Source of the DNA: Palleronia pelagia
GTDB lineage: Bacteria; Pseudomonadota; Alphaproteobacteria; Rhodobacterales; Rhodobacteraceae
Assembly (NCBI RefSeq): GCF_900110115.1
Contig: NZ_FOCM01000008.1
Location: forward strand, 1-64,000
Direction: 5' to 3'
DNA length: 64,000 bases
In this document: piece by piece, positions 54,257 to 63,178 of the stretch
Numbering within the stretch: the first letter of the stretch is position 1
Layout: every line of letters starts with the position of its first letter
The notes under the pieces: model-generated
Told to the model about the DNA's origin: nothing
The model's input: only the letters and a program-made list of their open reading frames with translations
Databases searched by the model: none
Program-made: the position numbers and the translations under genes

Positions 54257-54696
54257 GGGTTGACCCGGATCCGCAGCGCGTGGCGATAGGGCGTGCCGTC
54301 TGGCGCACTGGCCGAGATGTCGAGCCTCCAGATCCCCGGCGCGAGAACGGCCCGCGCGGTGCCCGTCGCGTCGAGCTCGAGGGCGGTATCGTCGCGTTGC
54401 TCGGTCGGGCGGCCCACATGCACCGAAAGGTCGCGCACCGGGGCGGGCGCACCGGCCGCGTCCAGGATGGACAGGTGCAGCATCCCCTTGCGATAGGCGG
54501 CCTGCGCCTCCCATCCCAGGGCGTCCTGCGCGTCGCGCCGGTCCTCGAAGGACTGGCTGGCGACGTAGGAATTGGCGACCTCCAGCCCCGGGAAGCTGCG
54601 CACGGCATTCACCGCCAGCGCCAGGTTGACCGAGATGATGATGCCGAAGCCGCCCACGAACATGGCGGCCACGTGGCGCCCTTTCAGTTCGGTCAT
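54253..54696 (-). CDS. ccoH: Cbb3 oxidase assembly protein CcoH (FixH)
   Basis: 147 residues with one N-terminal membrane span (about 8-30, VAAMFVGGFGIIISVNLALAV) and a periplasmic FixH domain (NSYVASQSFEDRRDAQDALGW, WRLDISASAPDG). CcoH stabilises assembly of cbb3 subunits. AAAGGA is nine bases before the ATG; overlaps ccoG and ccoI by ATGA. Confidence 0.94.
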   Translation of the reverse strand: MTELKGRHVAAMFVGGFGIIISVNLALAVNAVRSFPGLEVANSYVASQSFEDRRDAQDALGWEAQAAYRKGMLHLSILDAAGAPAPVRDLSVHVGRPTEQRDDTALELDATGTARAVLAPGIWRLDISASAPDGTPYRHALRIRVNP

Positions 54697-56231
54697 GGCG
54701 TGTCCTTTCCGTTGAAGTTGGTGTCCACATGGGCGCGCTCGCCGCTGGAGAGGTCCTGCACCCAAAGCCGCAGGTCGGTGCGGTCGCGGTTCGCTGCGGG
54801 GGCGTCGGGCGGGGCGGTCAGGTAGACGCGGACCCGTTCCTGCGTGTCGGCGGGCACGGTGACGATCTGGCCCGGCGCGCCCTCGACCGACAGCGCGACG
54901 GTGGTGTCGAGCGACGGGGACAGCAGGAACGATCTCTCTTCGCCGTTCTTGTTCAGCACCCGCACGTCGTAGGCGTTGCGCACGCTGCCGTCGGACAGGG
55001 TCACGAAGGTGGGGTTGCGCACCGGCGCGACCGTCATCTCGATCTCGGGGCGGACGAACAGGGCAAAGACCAGCGCGACGCCCACCAGCGACCAAAGCGC
55101 GAAATAGACGATGTTGCGCGGGCGCAGGATGTGGCGCCACGCCGAGACGGGCGCGCCGCCCGCCGCCTCGCGCGGGGCATCGCTGAGCGCGACGTAGTCG
55201 ATCAGCCCACGCGGGCGGCCGACCTTCTCCATCACCTGGTCGCAGGCGTCGATGCACAGCGCACAGGTGATGCAGGCCAGCTGCTGGCCGTCGCGGATGT
55301 CGATGCCCATGGGGCAGACGTTCACGCAGGCGTTGCAGTCGATGCAGTCACCGGGCTGGGCCAGCCGGTCGGGCACCGACAGGCGCGGCGTCGTGGTCGT
55401 GTCCGGCACGCCGGGCATGGGGATCAGCGGCGCGCGCCCGCCCAGCTGCGGGCCGGTCACGCGCAGATCTTCGGCCATCTCGCGGCGCTTGAGCCCCTTG
55501 CCGCGCGGCTCGCCCCGCCAGTCGCGATAGGCCACGGTCAGCGTGCCGTCATCCATCATCGCGCCCTGGATGCGCGGCCAGGGGCACATGTAGATGCAGA
55601 CCTGTTCGCGCATGAAGCCGCCGAAGGTGAAGGTCGTGGCGGTCAGGATGGCGATGGTGAACCACGCCACCGGCGGGGCCTGCAGCGTGAAGAGGTCCCG
55701 TGCCAGCGTCGGTGCGTCGGCGAAATAGAACACCCACGCGCCACCCGTGGCGACCGAGATCAGCAGCCACGCGGCCCAGGTCGTGCCCTTCAGCCGCAGC
55801 TTGCGCCCGGTCCAGGGGGCGTTGTGCAGCTTCATCCGGGCGTTGCGGTCGCCCTGGATCCAGCGTTCGACCACCAGGAACAGGTCGGTCCACACCGTCT
55901 GCGGGCAGGCGTAGCCGCACCAGACCCGCCCCAGGGCCGCGGTGAAAAGGAACAGCCCCAGCCCCGCCATGACCAGCAGGCCCGCGACGAAGTAGAATTC
56001 GTGGGGCCAGATCTCGATCCAGAAGAAATAGAAGCGGCGGTTTGCCAGGTCGATCAGCACCGCCTGGTCGGGCAGGTTTGGCCCCCGGTCCCAGCGCAGC
56101 CAGGGGGTGATGTAGTAGATGGCCAGCGTCACCGCCATGATCGCCCATTTCAGGCGGCGGAACTTGCCGTTCACCCGGCGCGGGAAGATCGGCACGCGGG
56201 CAGCGTAAAGCGAGGTGTCTTTGTGGGACAT
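54693..56231 (-). CDS. ccoG: Cbb3 oxidase accessory ferredoxin-like protein CcoG (FixG)
   Basis: 512 residues: several membrane spans, a YACPQTVW motif and two 4Fe-4S binding clusters (CIDCNACVNVCP and CITCALCIDACD), then a C-terminal immunoglobulin-like domain. CcoG reduces copper during oxidase assembly in Rhodobacter. ATG 56231 (MSHKDTS) is preferred over ATG 56249: an Fnr box centred at 56293.5 predicts transcription starting near 56252, leaving almost no room upstream of 56249. First gene of ccoGHIS. Confidence 0.94.
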   Translation of the reverse strand: MSHKDTSLYAARVPIFPRRVNGKFRRLKWAIMAVTLAIYYITPWLRWDRGPNLPDQAVLIDLANRRFYFFWIEIWPHEFYFVAGLLVMAGLGLFLFTAALGRVWCGYACPQTVWTDLFLVVERWIQGDRNARMKLHNAPWTGRKLRLKGTTWAAWLLISVATGGAWVFYFADAPTLARDLFTLQAPPVAWFTIAILTATTFTFGGFMREQVCIYMCPWPRIQGAMMDDGTLTVAYRDWRGEPRGKGLKRREMAEDLRVTGPQLGGRAPLIPMPGVPDTTTTPRLSVPDRLAQPGDCIDCNACVNVCPMGIDIRDGQQLACITCALCIDACDQVMEKVGRPRGLIDYVALSDAPREAAGGAPVSAWRHILRPRNIVYFALWSLVGVALVFALFVRPEIEMTVAPVRNPTFVTLSDGSVRNAYDVRVLNKNGEERSFLLSPSLDTTVALSVEGAPGQIVTVPADTQERVRVYLTAPPDAPAANRDRTDLRLWVQDLSSGERAHVDTNFNGKDTP

Positions 56232-56286
56232 GTGTGGAGAGTCCTTCATTTCGGCCTCTCACTGGCGCCTCGCGCCGGCGTTCGCC

Positions 56287-56300
56287 TTGATGTGGATCAA
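56287..56300 (-). promoter_or_regulatory. Fnr box of the ccoGHIS operon
   Basis: TTGATGTGGATCAA matches the FNR consensus TTGAT-N4-ATCAA perfectly. It lies 38 bases before the ATG at 56249; with class II geometry (centre at -41.5) transcription would start near 56252. Confidence 0.85.
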
Positions 56301-56403
56301 AGGAATTGGCGCGACCGGAGCATCCGCCTGCGGCGCCCTGTCGCGCGGGGTCGCCCGGATGCGCCAGGAACGGCCCGCCGCGGCCGCGCGCGCCGGCGCC
56401 GGG

Positions 56404-56442
56404 CAAAAAGATGGGCGGCGGGCTCTCCACTTCCCGCCGCCC
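56404..56442 (-). terminator. Terminator of ccoNOQP
   Basis: Perfect ten-base stem (56413-56422 with 56433-56442, arm GGGCGGCGGG) with a ten-base loop; on the minus strand it is followed by ATCTTTTTGCCC. It lies 43 bases after the ccoP stop. Confidence 0.85.
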
Positions 56443-56484
56443 CCAGGGGGCACGCCCGCCTGCGCTGGACGTGCGCGCAAGCCC

Positions 56485-57363
56485 CTAGTTCGTCGCGGGG
56501 TCCTCCTCGGTGCCCCCGCCCAGCCCGTGGACATAGGCCGCCACGGCCTTCAGCTCGGCCTCGCTCAGGAACTTGCCCCAGGCGGGCATCACCCCGAACG
56601 GCCCGCGCGAGATCGAGTGGGCGATCTGGTCCTCGCTGCCGCCGTAAAGCCAGATGGCGTCGGTCAGGTTGGGCGCGCCCAGCGACTGGTCGCCCTTGCC
56701 GTCCATCCCGTGGCACGAGGTGCAGTTCATGTCGAAAAGCTCGCCCCCCGGTCCGGCCAGCGGGTCGGTGCCGTCGGGCAGGGACATGACGTGGGCGGTC
56801 AGCGTGGCGATTTCCTCTTCGCTCAGGATCTCGCCGAAGGCGGGCATCTGCGACCAGCGCGCGTCGGGGTCGTCTTCGTTGCGGATGCCGTGGCGGATGG
56901 TGGTGGCGATGGTGTCGATGTCGCCGCCCCAGAGCCACGCGTCGTCCAGCAGGTTGGGATAGCCGATCCCGCCCGCCGCGCCCGCGCCGTGGCACTGGGA
57001 ACAGTTGGTGCGGAACACCGCCGCGCCCGCGTCCCGGGCAAAACCCTGGACCTCGGGGTGGTCGCCCAGCGCGGCCAGTTCGGTCTCGACCAGGCGGTTG
57101 CGCATGGGGGCCTGGGCGTCATCGACGGCCTGGATCTCGGCCGCGACGTCGCCGCGCGTGGACCAGCCCAGCACGCCGCCGGTGGCCGACGTCACCATGG
57201 GCCAGGCGGGGAACAGGATCACGTAGATCACCCCGAACAGGATGGTGGCGTAGAAGGTCCAGAGCCACCACCGCGGCAGCGGGTTGTTCAGTTCCTCGAT
57301 ACCGTCCCACTGGTGGCCGGTGGTTTCCGTCCCGGTGACGGGATCTATGCGTTTGTTGCTCAT
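56485..57363 (-). CDS. ccoP: Cbb3 cytochrome oxidase diheme subunit CcoP
   Basis: 292 residues. One N-terminal membrane span (about 33-54) and two periplasmic cytochrome c domains with heme sites C121-SQ-C-H125 and C214-TS-C-H218 and axial methionine regions (SQMPAFG, VMPAWGKFL). It passes electrons to CcoO. Last gene of the operon; ATGA overlap with ccoQ. Confidence 0.96.
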   Translation of the reverse strand: MSNKRIDPVTGTETTGHQWDGIEELNNPLPRWWLWTFYATILFGVIYVILFPAWPMVTSATGGVLGWSTRGDVAAEIQAVDDAQAPMRNRLVETELAALGDHPEVQGFARDAGAAVFRTNCSQCHGAGAAGGIGYPNLLDDAWLWGGDIDTIATTIRHGIRNEDDPDARWSQMPAFGEILSEEEIATLTAHVMSLPDGTDPLAGPGGELFDMNCTSCHGMDGKGDQSLGAPNLTDAIWLYGGSEDQIAHSISRGPFGVMPAWGKFLSEAELKAVAAYVHGLGGGTEEDPATN

Positions 57364-57629
57364 TTCAGGGCCTCGAGGGTCTTGGCGCAGGTGCAGTCGG
57401 GGCAGGCGTTGGCGCAGCCCGCGATGCGCGGGGCGGCGGAGCCCGCGGGCGCGCGCGCAACCGGCACCGTCGCGGCGTCGTTGCGGAAGGGCGTCATCGC
57501 CGCGTCGTCGTGAAGGGGGCGCGAGCCGGGCCGGAAGGCCCAGCCGATGACCCCGAGGAAGATCAGCGTCAGCGCCAGGAGCGCCCAGCTGTCCGCGAAT
57601 TCGCGCAGAAGGGAATAGGTGTCCTGCAT
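57360..57629 (-). CDS. ccoQ: Cbb3 oxidase subunit CcoQ with cysteine-rich tail
   Basis: 89 residues: one membrane span (about 12-30) preceded by SLLREFADSW and followed by AFRPGSRPLHDDAAMTPF, the canonical CcoQ. It then continues for about 40 more residues ending in C72-x3-C76-x2-C79-x-C81 (GCANACPDCTCAK), absent from typical 50-65 residue CcoQ. The frame is open and its stop overlaps ccoP by ATGA, so the tail is real coding sequence and not a frameshift. Confidence 0.9.
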   Translation of the reverse strand: MQDTYSLLREFADSWALLALTLIFLGVIGWAFRPGSRPLHDDAAMTPFRNDAATVPVARAPAGSAAPRIAGCANACPDCTCAKTLEALK

Positions 57630-57639
57630 GGCGGTCTCC

Positions 57640-58461
57640 TTACCGGCTGGCGTCTGCGGTGAAGGTCGAGAAATCGACCAGCGTGCCCAGCATCTGCAGG
57701 TAGGCGATGAGGGCATCCATCTCGGTCAGCTGATCCTGGCCGTCGAAGTTTCGGACCTGCGCGCCGGGATAGCGTTCCAGCAACCCGTCGATGTCGCCGA
57801 ACGGGTCGACCTGCACGCGGAAGTCGGCCTTGGCCTCGGCGATCATCTCCTCGGTATAGGGCACGCCCACGATGCTGTGCGTCTCCATCACCTCGTCGAT
57901 ATGGGCGCCGTCCAGGGGCGTGCGCAGCAGGTAGTCGTACTTGGGCATCACGCTTTCGGGCACGACCGTTTGCGGGTCGATGAAGTGGTCCACGTGCCAG
58001 GCGTCGGAATAGCGCCCGCCCACCCGGGCCAGGTCCGGCCCGGTGCGTTTCGAGCCCCACTGGAACGGGTGGTCGAACATGGATTCGGCGGCCAGCGAGT
58101 AGTGGCCATAGCGCTCGACCTCGTCGCGCATGGGGCGGATCATCTGGCTGTGGCAGACATAGCAGCCCTCACGCAGGTAGATGTCGCGGCCCGCAAGCTC
58201 CAGCGGCGAGTAGGGGCGCACGCCCTCGACCTCTTCGATGGTATTCTCCAGCCAGAAGAGCGGCGCGATCTCGACCAGGCCGCCGACGGTGACCACCGCG
58301 AAGGAGGCGACCAGCAGCAGCGTGGCGTTGCGTTCGAGGATCGCGTGCTTCTGGATGAAGCTCGAGTGATGCGGAAGCTCGTTGGGGATACCGCCATCGC
58401 CGGGCTGGGTGACCTTGGGGTCGTCCTCGGGGTTCGGGATTTTCTTGTTGTCGTCGGTCAT
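57640..58461 (-). CDS. ccoO: Cbb3 cytochrome oxidase monoheme subunit CcoO
   Basis: 273 residues: a 30-residue charged N-terminal extension, one membrane span (about 46-68) and a periplasmic cytochrome c domain with heme site C100-YV-C-H104 and MPKYDYLL methionine region. No internal start codon would remove the extension. Starts 4 bases after ccoN. Confidence 0.95.
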   Translation of the reverse strand: MTDDNKKIPNPEDDPKVTQPGDGGIPNELPHHSSFIQKHAILERNATLLLVASFAVVTVGGLVEIAPLFWLENTIEEVEGVRPYSPLELAGRDIYLREGCYVCHSQMIRPMRDEVERYGHYSLAAESMFDHPFQWGSKRTGPDLARVGGRYSDAWHVDHFIDPQTVVPESVMPKYDYLLRTPLDGAHIDEVMETHSIVGVPYTEEMIAEAKADFRVQVDPFGDIDGLLERYPGAQVRNFDGQDQLTEMDALIAYLQMLGTLVDFSTFTADASR

Positions 58462-58465
58462 GGGA

Positions 58466-60061
58466 TCACTCCGCGGGAACGGTGGTGGTGACGGGGGTGG
58501 CTTGCGGCTGGCGGATGGTCATCCACATGTTCCACACCATCACCAGCGCGCCGGTCAGGTAGAGAACGCCGCCCAGGCCCCGCACCAGGTACATGGGAAA
58601 CTTGGCCGCCACGGTGTCCGCGAAGGAGTTCACGAGGAAGCCGTTCGCGTCGACCTCGCGCCACATCAGGCCTTCCATGATCCCGGTGACCCACATGGAC
58701 GCCGCGTAGAAGACGATGCCGATCGTGGCGAGCCAGAAGTGCAGGTTGATCGCCGCCATCGAGTGCATCTGCTTGCGGCCCCAGAGCTTGGGCGTGAGGA
58801 AGTAGATGCAGGCGAAGGTGATCAGCCCGTTCCAGCCCAGGGCGCCGGAATGCACGTGGCCGATGGTCCAGTCGGTATAGTGGCTGAGGCTGTTGACCGC
58901 GCGGATCGACATCATCGGGCCTTCGAAGGTGGACATGCCGTAGAAGGCGAGGCTGGCCACGAACATCCGGATGATCGGATCGGTGCGGATCTTGTCCCAG
59001 GCGCCTTCCAGCGTCATCAGGCCGTTGATCATGCCGCCCCAGCTGGGCATCCACAGGATGATCGAGAACACCATGCCCAGCGTCGAGGCCCAGTCCGGCA
59101 GCGCGGTATAGTGCAGGTGGTGCGGACCGGCCCAGATATACAGGAAGATCAGGGCCCAGAAGTGGATGATCGACAGCTTGTAGCTGTAGATCGGGCGTCC
59201 GGCCTGCTTGGGCACGAAGTAGTACATCATGCCCAGGAAGCCCGCGGTCAGGAAGAAGCCCACGGCGTTATGGCCGTACCACCACTGCACCATCGCGTCC
59301 TGCACGCCGGCGAAGACCTGCACGGATTTCGAGCCCCAGATGCTGACCGGGATGCTGAGGTTGTTGACCACGTGCAGCATGGCCACGGTCACGATGAAGG
59401 CCAGGAAGAACCAGTTGGCGACGTAGATGTGCCGCTCGCGCCGCTTGATGATCGTGCCCAGGAACACCGCCAGGTAGGCCACCCAGACGATGGTCAGCCA
59501 GATGTCCACGTACCACTCGGGCTCGGCGTATTCCTTGGATTGCGTGGATCCCAGCAGGTAGCCGGTGGCGGCCAGCACGATGAAGAGCTGGTAGCCCCAG
59601 AAGACGAACCACGCCGTGTTTCCGCCCCAGAGCCGCGCTGCGCTGGTACGCTGGACCACGTAGAACGAGGTGGCGATCAGCGCGTTGCCCCCGAAGGCGA
59701 AGATCACCGCCGAGGTGTGCAGCGGGCGCAGGCGACCGAAATTGGCATAGCCTTCCGACCAGTCGAAATTCAGCACCGGGAAGGCCAGCTGGAACGCGAT
59801 GAAGGTCCCCACCAGGAACCCCGCTATGCCCCAGAAGGCGGTTGCGATGACGCCGGCGCGGATGGGACCGTCCATGTAGCTGCCCTGGTCGGCCAGAGGG
59901 GGCGGATCGTCCACCGACCGCAGTTCCCACAGGAACAGGCCGCCGGCGATCAGCATGATCAGCACGGCATGTACGGAATAGGCCAGGTCGCGCCCCCAGT
60001 CGGCCGCGACGGCGGCGAAGATGGCGACAAGCGCGTAGGCGGTGAGGCGAAAATACTGCAT
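58466..60061 (-). CDS. ccoN: Cbb3 cytochrome oxidase catalytic subunit CcoN
   Basis: 531 residues, about 12-14 spans, heme-copper oxidase family C subunit. Conserved histidines include [23 protein letters not shown] (CuB/heme), the [14 protein letters not shown] pair and the [13 protein letters not shown] ligands of the hemes. Reduces oxygen to water with high affinity. ATG 60061 is selected; an upstream in-frame ATG would add a cysteine-rich non-conserved leader. Fnr box at 60139. Confidence 0.96.
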   Translation of the reverse strand: MQYFRLTAYALVAIFAAVAADWGRDLAYSVHAVLIMLIAGGLFLWELRSVDDPPPLADQGSYMDGPIRAGVIATAFWGIAGFLVGTFIAFQLAFPVLNFDWSEGYANFGRLRPLHTSAVIFAFGGNALIATSFYVVQRTSAARLWGGNTAWFVFWGYQLFIVLAATGYLLGSTQSKEYAEPEWYVDIWLTIVWVAYLAVFLGTIIKRRERHIYVANWFFLAFIVTVAMLHVVNNLSIPVSIWGSKSVQVFAGVQDAMVQWWYGHNAVGFFLTAGFLGMMYYFVPKQAGRPIYSYKLSIIHFWALIFLYIWAGPHHLHYTALPDWASTLGMVFSIILWMPSWGGMINGLMTLEGAWDKIRTDPIIRMFVASLAFYGMSTFEGPMMSIRAVNSLSHYTDWTIGHVHSGALGWNGLITFACIYFLTPKLWGRKQMHSMAAINLHFWLATIGIVFYAASMWVTGIMEGLMWREVDANGFLVNSFADTVAAKFPMYLVRGLGGVLYLTGALVMVWNMWMTIRQPQATPVTTTVPAE

Positions 60062-60138
60062 GGCGTCCCCTGAATGCCGGTCGTCCCGCGAAAGTGGACC
60101 GTTCAGGCGGGACGTCGCACATCCGCGACAGCGCAACA

Positions 60139-60152
60139 TTGACATGGATCAA
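60139..60152 (-). promoter_or_regulatory. Fnr box of the ccoNOQP operon
   Basis: TTGACATGGATCAA, one change from the FNR consensus; centre at 60145.5, predicting transcription from near 60104 and a leader of about 43 bases before ccoN. The rest of the 266-base gap to fnrL holds no gene. Confidence 0.85.
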
Positions 60153-60327
60153 GGGATGGATCGGGCCCCGGCGGTGCGCGTCCCGACGGGGTGTCAGGAA
60201 TTTCGAGCCGAAATTCCGGAGATTTTTCCTTGAAAGATCAGGCTATCGGGCGCGTCGGCAAGGACCCGTGGGGCGCGCCGTGCGCCATGCGTATGGCTTT
60301 GGGACAGGGGCGGCCCGCGGCAAAATG

Positions 60328-61068
60328 TCAGGCGATGGGCGCGCCGTCCCCATCATCGCCGGCCTCGAAGGCCAGCGCGTCGTAGTCCAGGATGCGGATA
60401 TCCTGCCGACTGGGCACCTCGATCAGGCCGTCCTTGCGCAGGGCGGTGATCTGGCGGCTGATGGTCTCGATCGTCAGGCCCAGGTGATCGCCCATCTGCT
60501 CGCGCGACATGGGCAGCGCGACCAGGATCTTGCCCGAGGGCCGCGCCATGCCGCGCACCGAGCGCTGGCGCTGCGCCAGGTTCAGAAGAAAGGCGGCCAG
60601 CTTCTCACGCGCGGTCATTCGGCCCAGCACCACGGCCCAGTCGCGCGCGGCGTCGAGCTCGTCCAGGGTCATGGTCAGAAGCCGCGAGGCCACGTGGGGC
60701 GTGTCGCGGACGATTCGCTCGAAGGCCGTGCGCTCGAACCGGCACAGGGTCACCTCGCTCAGGGCGGTGACGTCGAAGGGCGACGTCGCGCGCCCCGGGC
60801 GGCCGATGAAATCCGACGGCAGCAGAAGCCCGACGGTCTGGCGGCGCCCGTCCTCGAGCGTGCGGGACATGGCCGCGCAGCCCTTCACCAGCGACGAGAA
60901 ATGCGACAGCGGCTCGCCCGCGCGGGCGAGGGGCGTCCCGACAGGGACGGTCTTGTAGCTTTTGGCGCGCTCCAGCATCGAAAGCTCGTCCGCCTCGCAC
61001 TCGGCGCAGATGGCGTTGTGGCGGATCGGGCAATTGCCGCAGGCGATAACGGGATCATGGGCTGTCAT
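60328..61068 (-). CDS. fnrL: Oxygen-sensing Crp/Fnr regulator FnrL
   Basis: 246 residues. N-terminal cysteines C10-x2-C13-x7-C21-x2-C24 for an oxygen-labile 4Fe-4S cluster (with further Cys in the sensor domain), an effector domain, and the Crp helix-turn-helix MSREQMGDHLGLTIETISRQITALRKDGLI near the C-terminus; the E-xx-SR recognition helix matches FNR. It controls anaerobic and microaerobic genes, here the cco operons and hemN. Confidence 0.95.
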   Translation of the reverse strand: MTAHDPVIACGNCPIRHNAICAECEADELSMLERAKSYKTVPVGTPLARAGEPLSHFSSLVKGCAAMSRTLEDGRRQTVGLLLPSDFIGRPGRATSPFDVTALSEVTLCRFERTAFERIVRDTPHVASRLLTMTLDELDAARDWAVVLGRMTAREKLAAFLLNLAQRQRSVRGMARPSGKILVALPMSREQMGDHLGLTIETISRQITALRKDGLIEVPSRQDIRILDYDALAFEAGDDGDGAPIA

Positions 61069-61089
61069 GGCACCAGATTATGCGTCCAC

Positions 61090-61103
61090 TTGACTTGGAT
61101 CAA
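61090..61103. promoter_or_regulatory. Fnr box between fnrL and hemN
   Basis: TTGACTTGGATCAA in the 70-base gap between the divergent fnrL and hemN genes. It is only 21 bases from the fnrL start codon and 35 bases from the hemN start, tighter than the standard class II layout, which would put transcription starts at 61055 (inside fnrL) or 61138 (at the hemN start). Confidence 0.85.
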
Positions 61104-61138
61104 TGCCGCCGCGACGTCGCGGGCGTCAGGATCGCGAC

Positions 61139-62479
61139 ATGACAGATGATCCGCTCACCACCGCCCTCCTGACGGCGCGCGTTCCGCGCTATACCTCGTA
61201 CCCGCCCGCGGACCGGTTCGGACCGGAAGTGGGCAGCGCCGCGAAGACGCGCTGGCTCGGCGAGATCCGACCGGGCGCGCGGATCGCGCTCTATCTCCAC
61301 GTGCCATTCTGCCGCAGGCTGTGCTGGTTCTGCGCCTGCCGGTCACAGGGGACGCAGGCCGAGGCACCGCTCGAACGGTATCTCGACACGCTTGCGGACG
61401 AGATCGCGCTGACCCGCGCCGAGCTGCCCCATGATGTCGAGGTCGCCAGCCTGCACCTGGGGGGGGGCACGCCGACGATCCTGTCGGCCGATCAGCTCGA
61501 CCGGCTTGGCGCATTGCTGGGGGAAGGATTCTTCTTTGCCTCGGGCGCCGAGGTCTCGGTCGAGATCGATCCCTGCGATTTCGGGCCAGCGCGACGCGAT
61601 GCCCTGCTGCGGCTGGGTCTCAGCCGGGCCTCGATCGGGGTGCAGGATTTCGATCCGCTCGTGCAGCGCGCCATCGGGCGGCTGCAATCGGCCGAGGAGA
61701 CCGCGCGCGCGGTCGACCTGATCCGGGCGGGCGGCATCGGGTCGCTGAACGTGGACCTGCTTTACGGTCTGCCACACCAGACGCCCGCGCGGCTTCTGGC
61801 GACGCTGGATACGACGCTGGGCTTCATGCCGGACCGGATCGCGCTCTACGGCTATGCCCATGTGCCCTGGGCCGCGAAGCGTCAGAAGCTGATCGACGCG
61901 ACCGCCCTGCCGGGGCCGCGCGAGAGGCTTTTGCTGGCCGACACGGCGCGCAGCCGCTTGATGGCGGCGGGCTACGTGCCGATCGGGATCGACCATTTCG
62001 CCCGCCCGGGCGATTCGATGGCGGTGGCCGCGGCGCAGGGCGCGTTGCGGCGGAATTTCCAGGGCTACACCGTGGATGCCGACCTGCCGCTGGTGGGGCT
62101 GGGGCCCTCGGCGATCTCGCAGTTGCCGCAGGGCTTCGTCCAGAACGCGCCCGCAACGGCGCTGTGGGCGCAGATGGTGGAACAGGGGCAGCTTCCCGGC
62201 GCACGCGGGATCGTCGTCGGCCCGGCCGCCCGCGCCATGGGGCGGGTGATCGCGGCGCTGATGTGCGACGGCCGGGCCGATCTTCCCGCGCTGACCGGTG
62301 ATCTGGCCCCGGACATGATCGCGCGGGCGCACGCGGCGCTGGACGCGCTGCCCGGGGCCGGACGGCTGGACGAGGACGGCGTGCTGGAACTGGAGGACAT
62401 CCGTTTCGCCCGGCTGGTGGCGCACCGGATCGACAGTACGGCCGACACCGGGCCGGGACGCTACAGCCAGGCCTGCTGA
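61139..62479 (+). CDS. hemN: Oxygen-independent coproporphyrinogen III oxidase HemN
   Basis: 446 residues, radical SAM enzyme that oxidatively decarboxylates coproporphyrinogen III in low oxygen. The radical SAM cysteines are C58-x3-C62-x2-C65 (FCRRLCWFCACR), LGGGTPT and GVQDFDPLVQ follow. The N-terminus ARVPRYTSYPPADRF marks genuine HemN rather than HemW. AGGA lies seven bases before ATG 61139. Divergent from fnrL across an Fnr box. Confidence 0.95.
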   Translation: MTDDPLTTALLTARVPRYTSYPPADRFGPEVGSAAKTRWLGEIRPGARIALYLHVPFCRRLCWFCACRSQGTQAEAPLERYLDTLADEIALTRAELPHDVEVASLHLGGGTPTILSADQLDRLGALLGEGFFFASGAEVSVEIDPCDFGPARRDALLRLGLSRASIGVQDFDPLVQRAIGRLQSAEETARAVDLIRAGGIGSLNVDLLYGLPHQTPARLLATLDTTLGFMPDRIALYGYAHVPWAAKRQKLIDATALPGPRERLLLADTARSRLMAAGYVPIGIDHFARPGDSMAVAAAQGALRRNFQGYTVDADLPLVGLGPSAISQLPQGFVQNAPATALWAQMVEQGQLPGARGIVVGPAARAMGRVIAALMCDGRADLPALTGDLAPDMIARAHAALDALPGAGRLDEDGVLELEDIRFARLVAHRIDSTADTGPGRYSQAC

Positions 62480-62521
62480 CGCGCCGCATATCGCCGGTTG
62501 CGGCATCGGGGCGGGTGGGGC

Positions 62522-63178
62522 ATGAAACCCGCCATGCGCAAGCCGCTGCCATATCACGTGATCGACGAGATCTTCGCCCGTTTCCAGGCGGCCGAACCCA
62601 CGCCCGAGGGCGAGTTGGAACACGTGAACGCCTATACCCTCGTCGTGGCCGTCGCGCTGAGCGCACAGGCCACCGACGCGGGCGTCAACAAGGCCACCCG
62701 CGCGCTGTTCGCCAAGGTGACGACGCCGCAGCAGATGCTGGACCTGGGCGAGGACGGCCTGATCGAGCACATCAAGACCATCGGCCTCTATCGCAACAAG
62801 GCCAAGAACGTCCTGAAGATGAGCCGCATCCTCGTGGACGAGTATGGCGGCGAGGTGCCGTGTTCGCGCGCCGCGCTGGAAAGCCTTCCGGGCGTGGGCC
62901 GCAAGACCGCCAACGTGGTGCTGAACATGTGGTGGAAGCATCCCGCCCAGGCCGTCGACACCCATATCTTCCGCGTGGGCAACCGTACCGGCATCGCGCC
63001 GGGCAAGGATGTCGTCGCCGTCGAGCGCGCGATCGAGGACAACGTGCCCGCGCCCTATCAACTTCACGCCCATCACTGGATGATCCTGCACGGCCGGTAC
63101 GTCTGCGTGGCGCGCAAGCCCAAGTGCCCCGCCTGCCTGATCCGTGACCTGTGCCCCTTCGAGGAGAAGACCGAATGA
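62522..63178 (+). CDS. nth: Endonuclease III (DNA glycosylase/AP lyase)
   Basis: 218 residues. Helix-hairpin-helix-GPD with catalytic K128 (LPGVGRKTANVV) and D146 (VDTHIFRVGNR), and the C-terminal 4Fe-4S cluster C-x6-C-x2-C-x5-C (CVARKPKCPACLIRDLC). Repairs oxidised pyrimidines. Overlaps the next gene by ATGA. Confidence 0.95.
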   Translation: MKPAMRKPLPYHVIDEIFARFQAAEPTPEGELEHVNAYTLVVAVALSAQATDAGVNKATRALFAKVTTPQQMLDLGEDGLIEHIKTIGLYRNKAKNVLKMSRILVDEYGGEVPCSRAALESLPGVGRKTANVVLNMWWKHPAQAVDTHIFRVGNRTGIAPGKDVVAVERAIEDNVPAPYQLHAHHWMILHGRYVCVARKPKCPACLIRDLCPFEEKTE

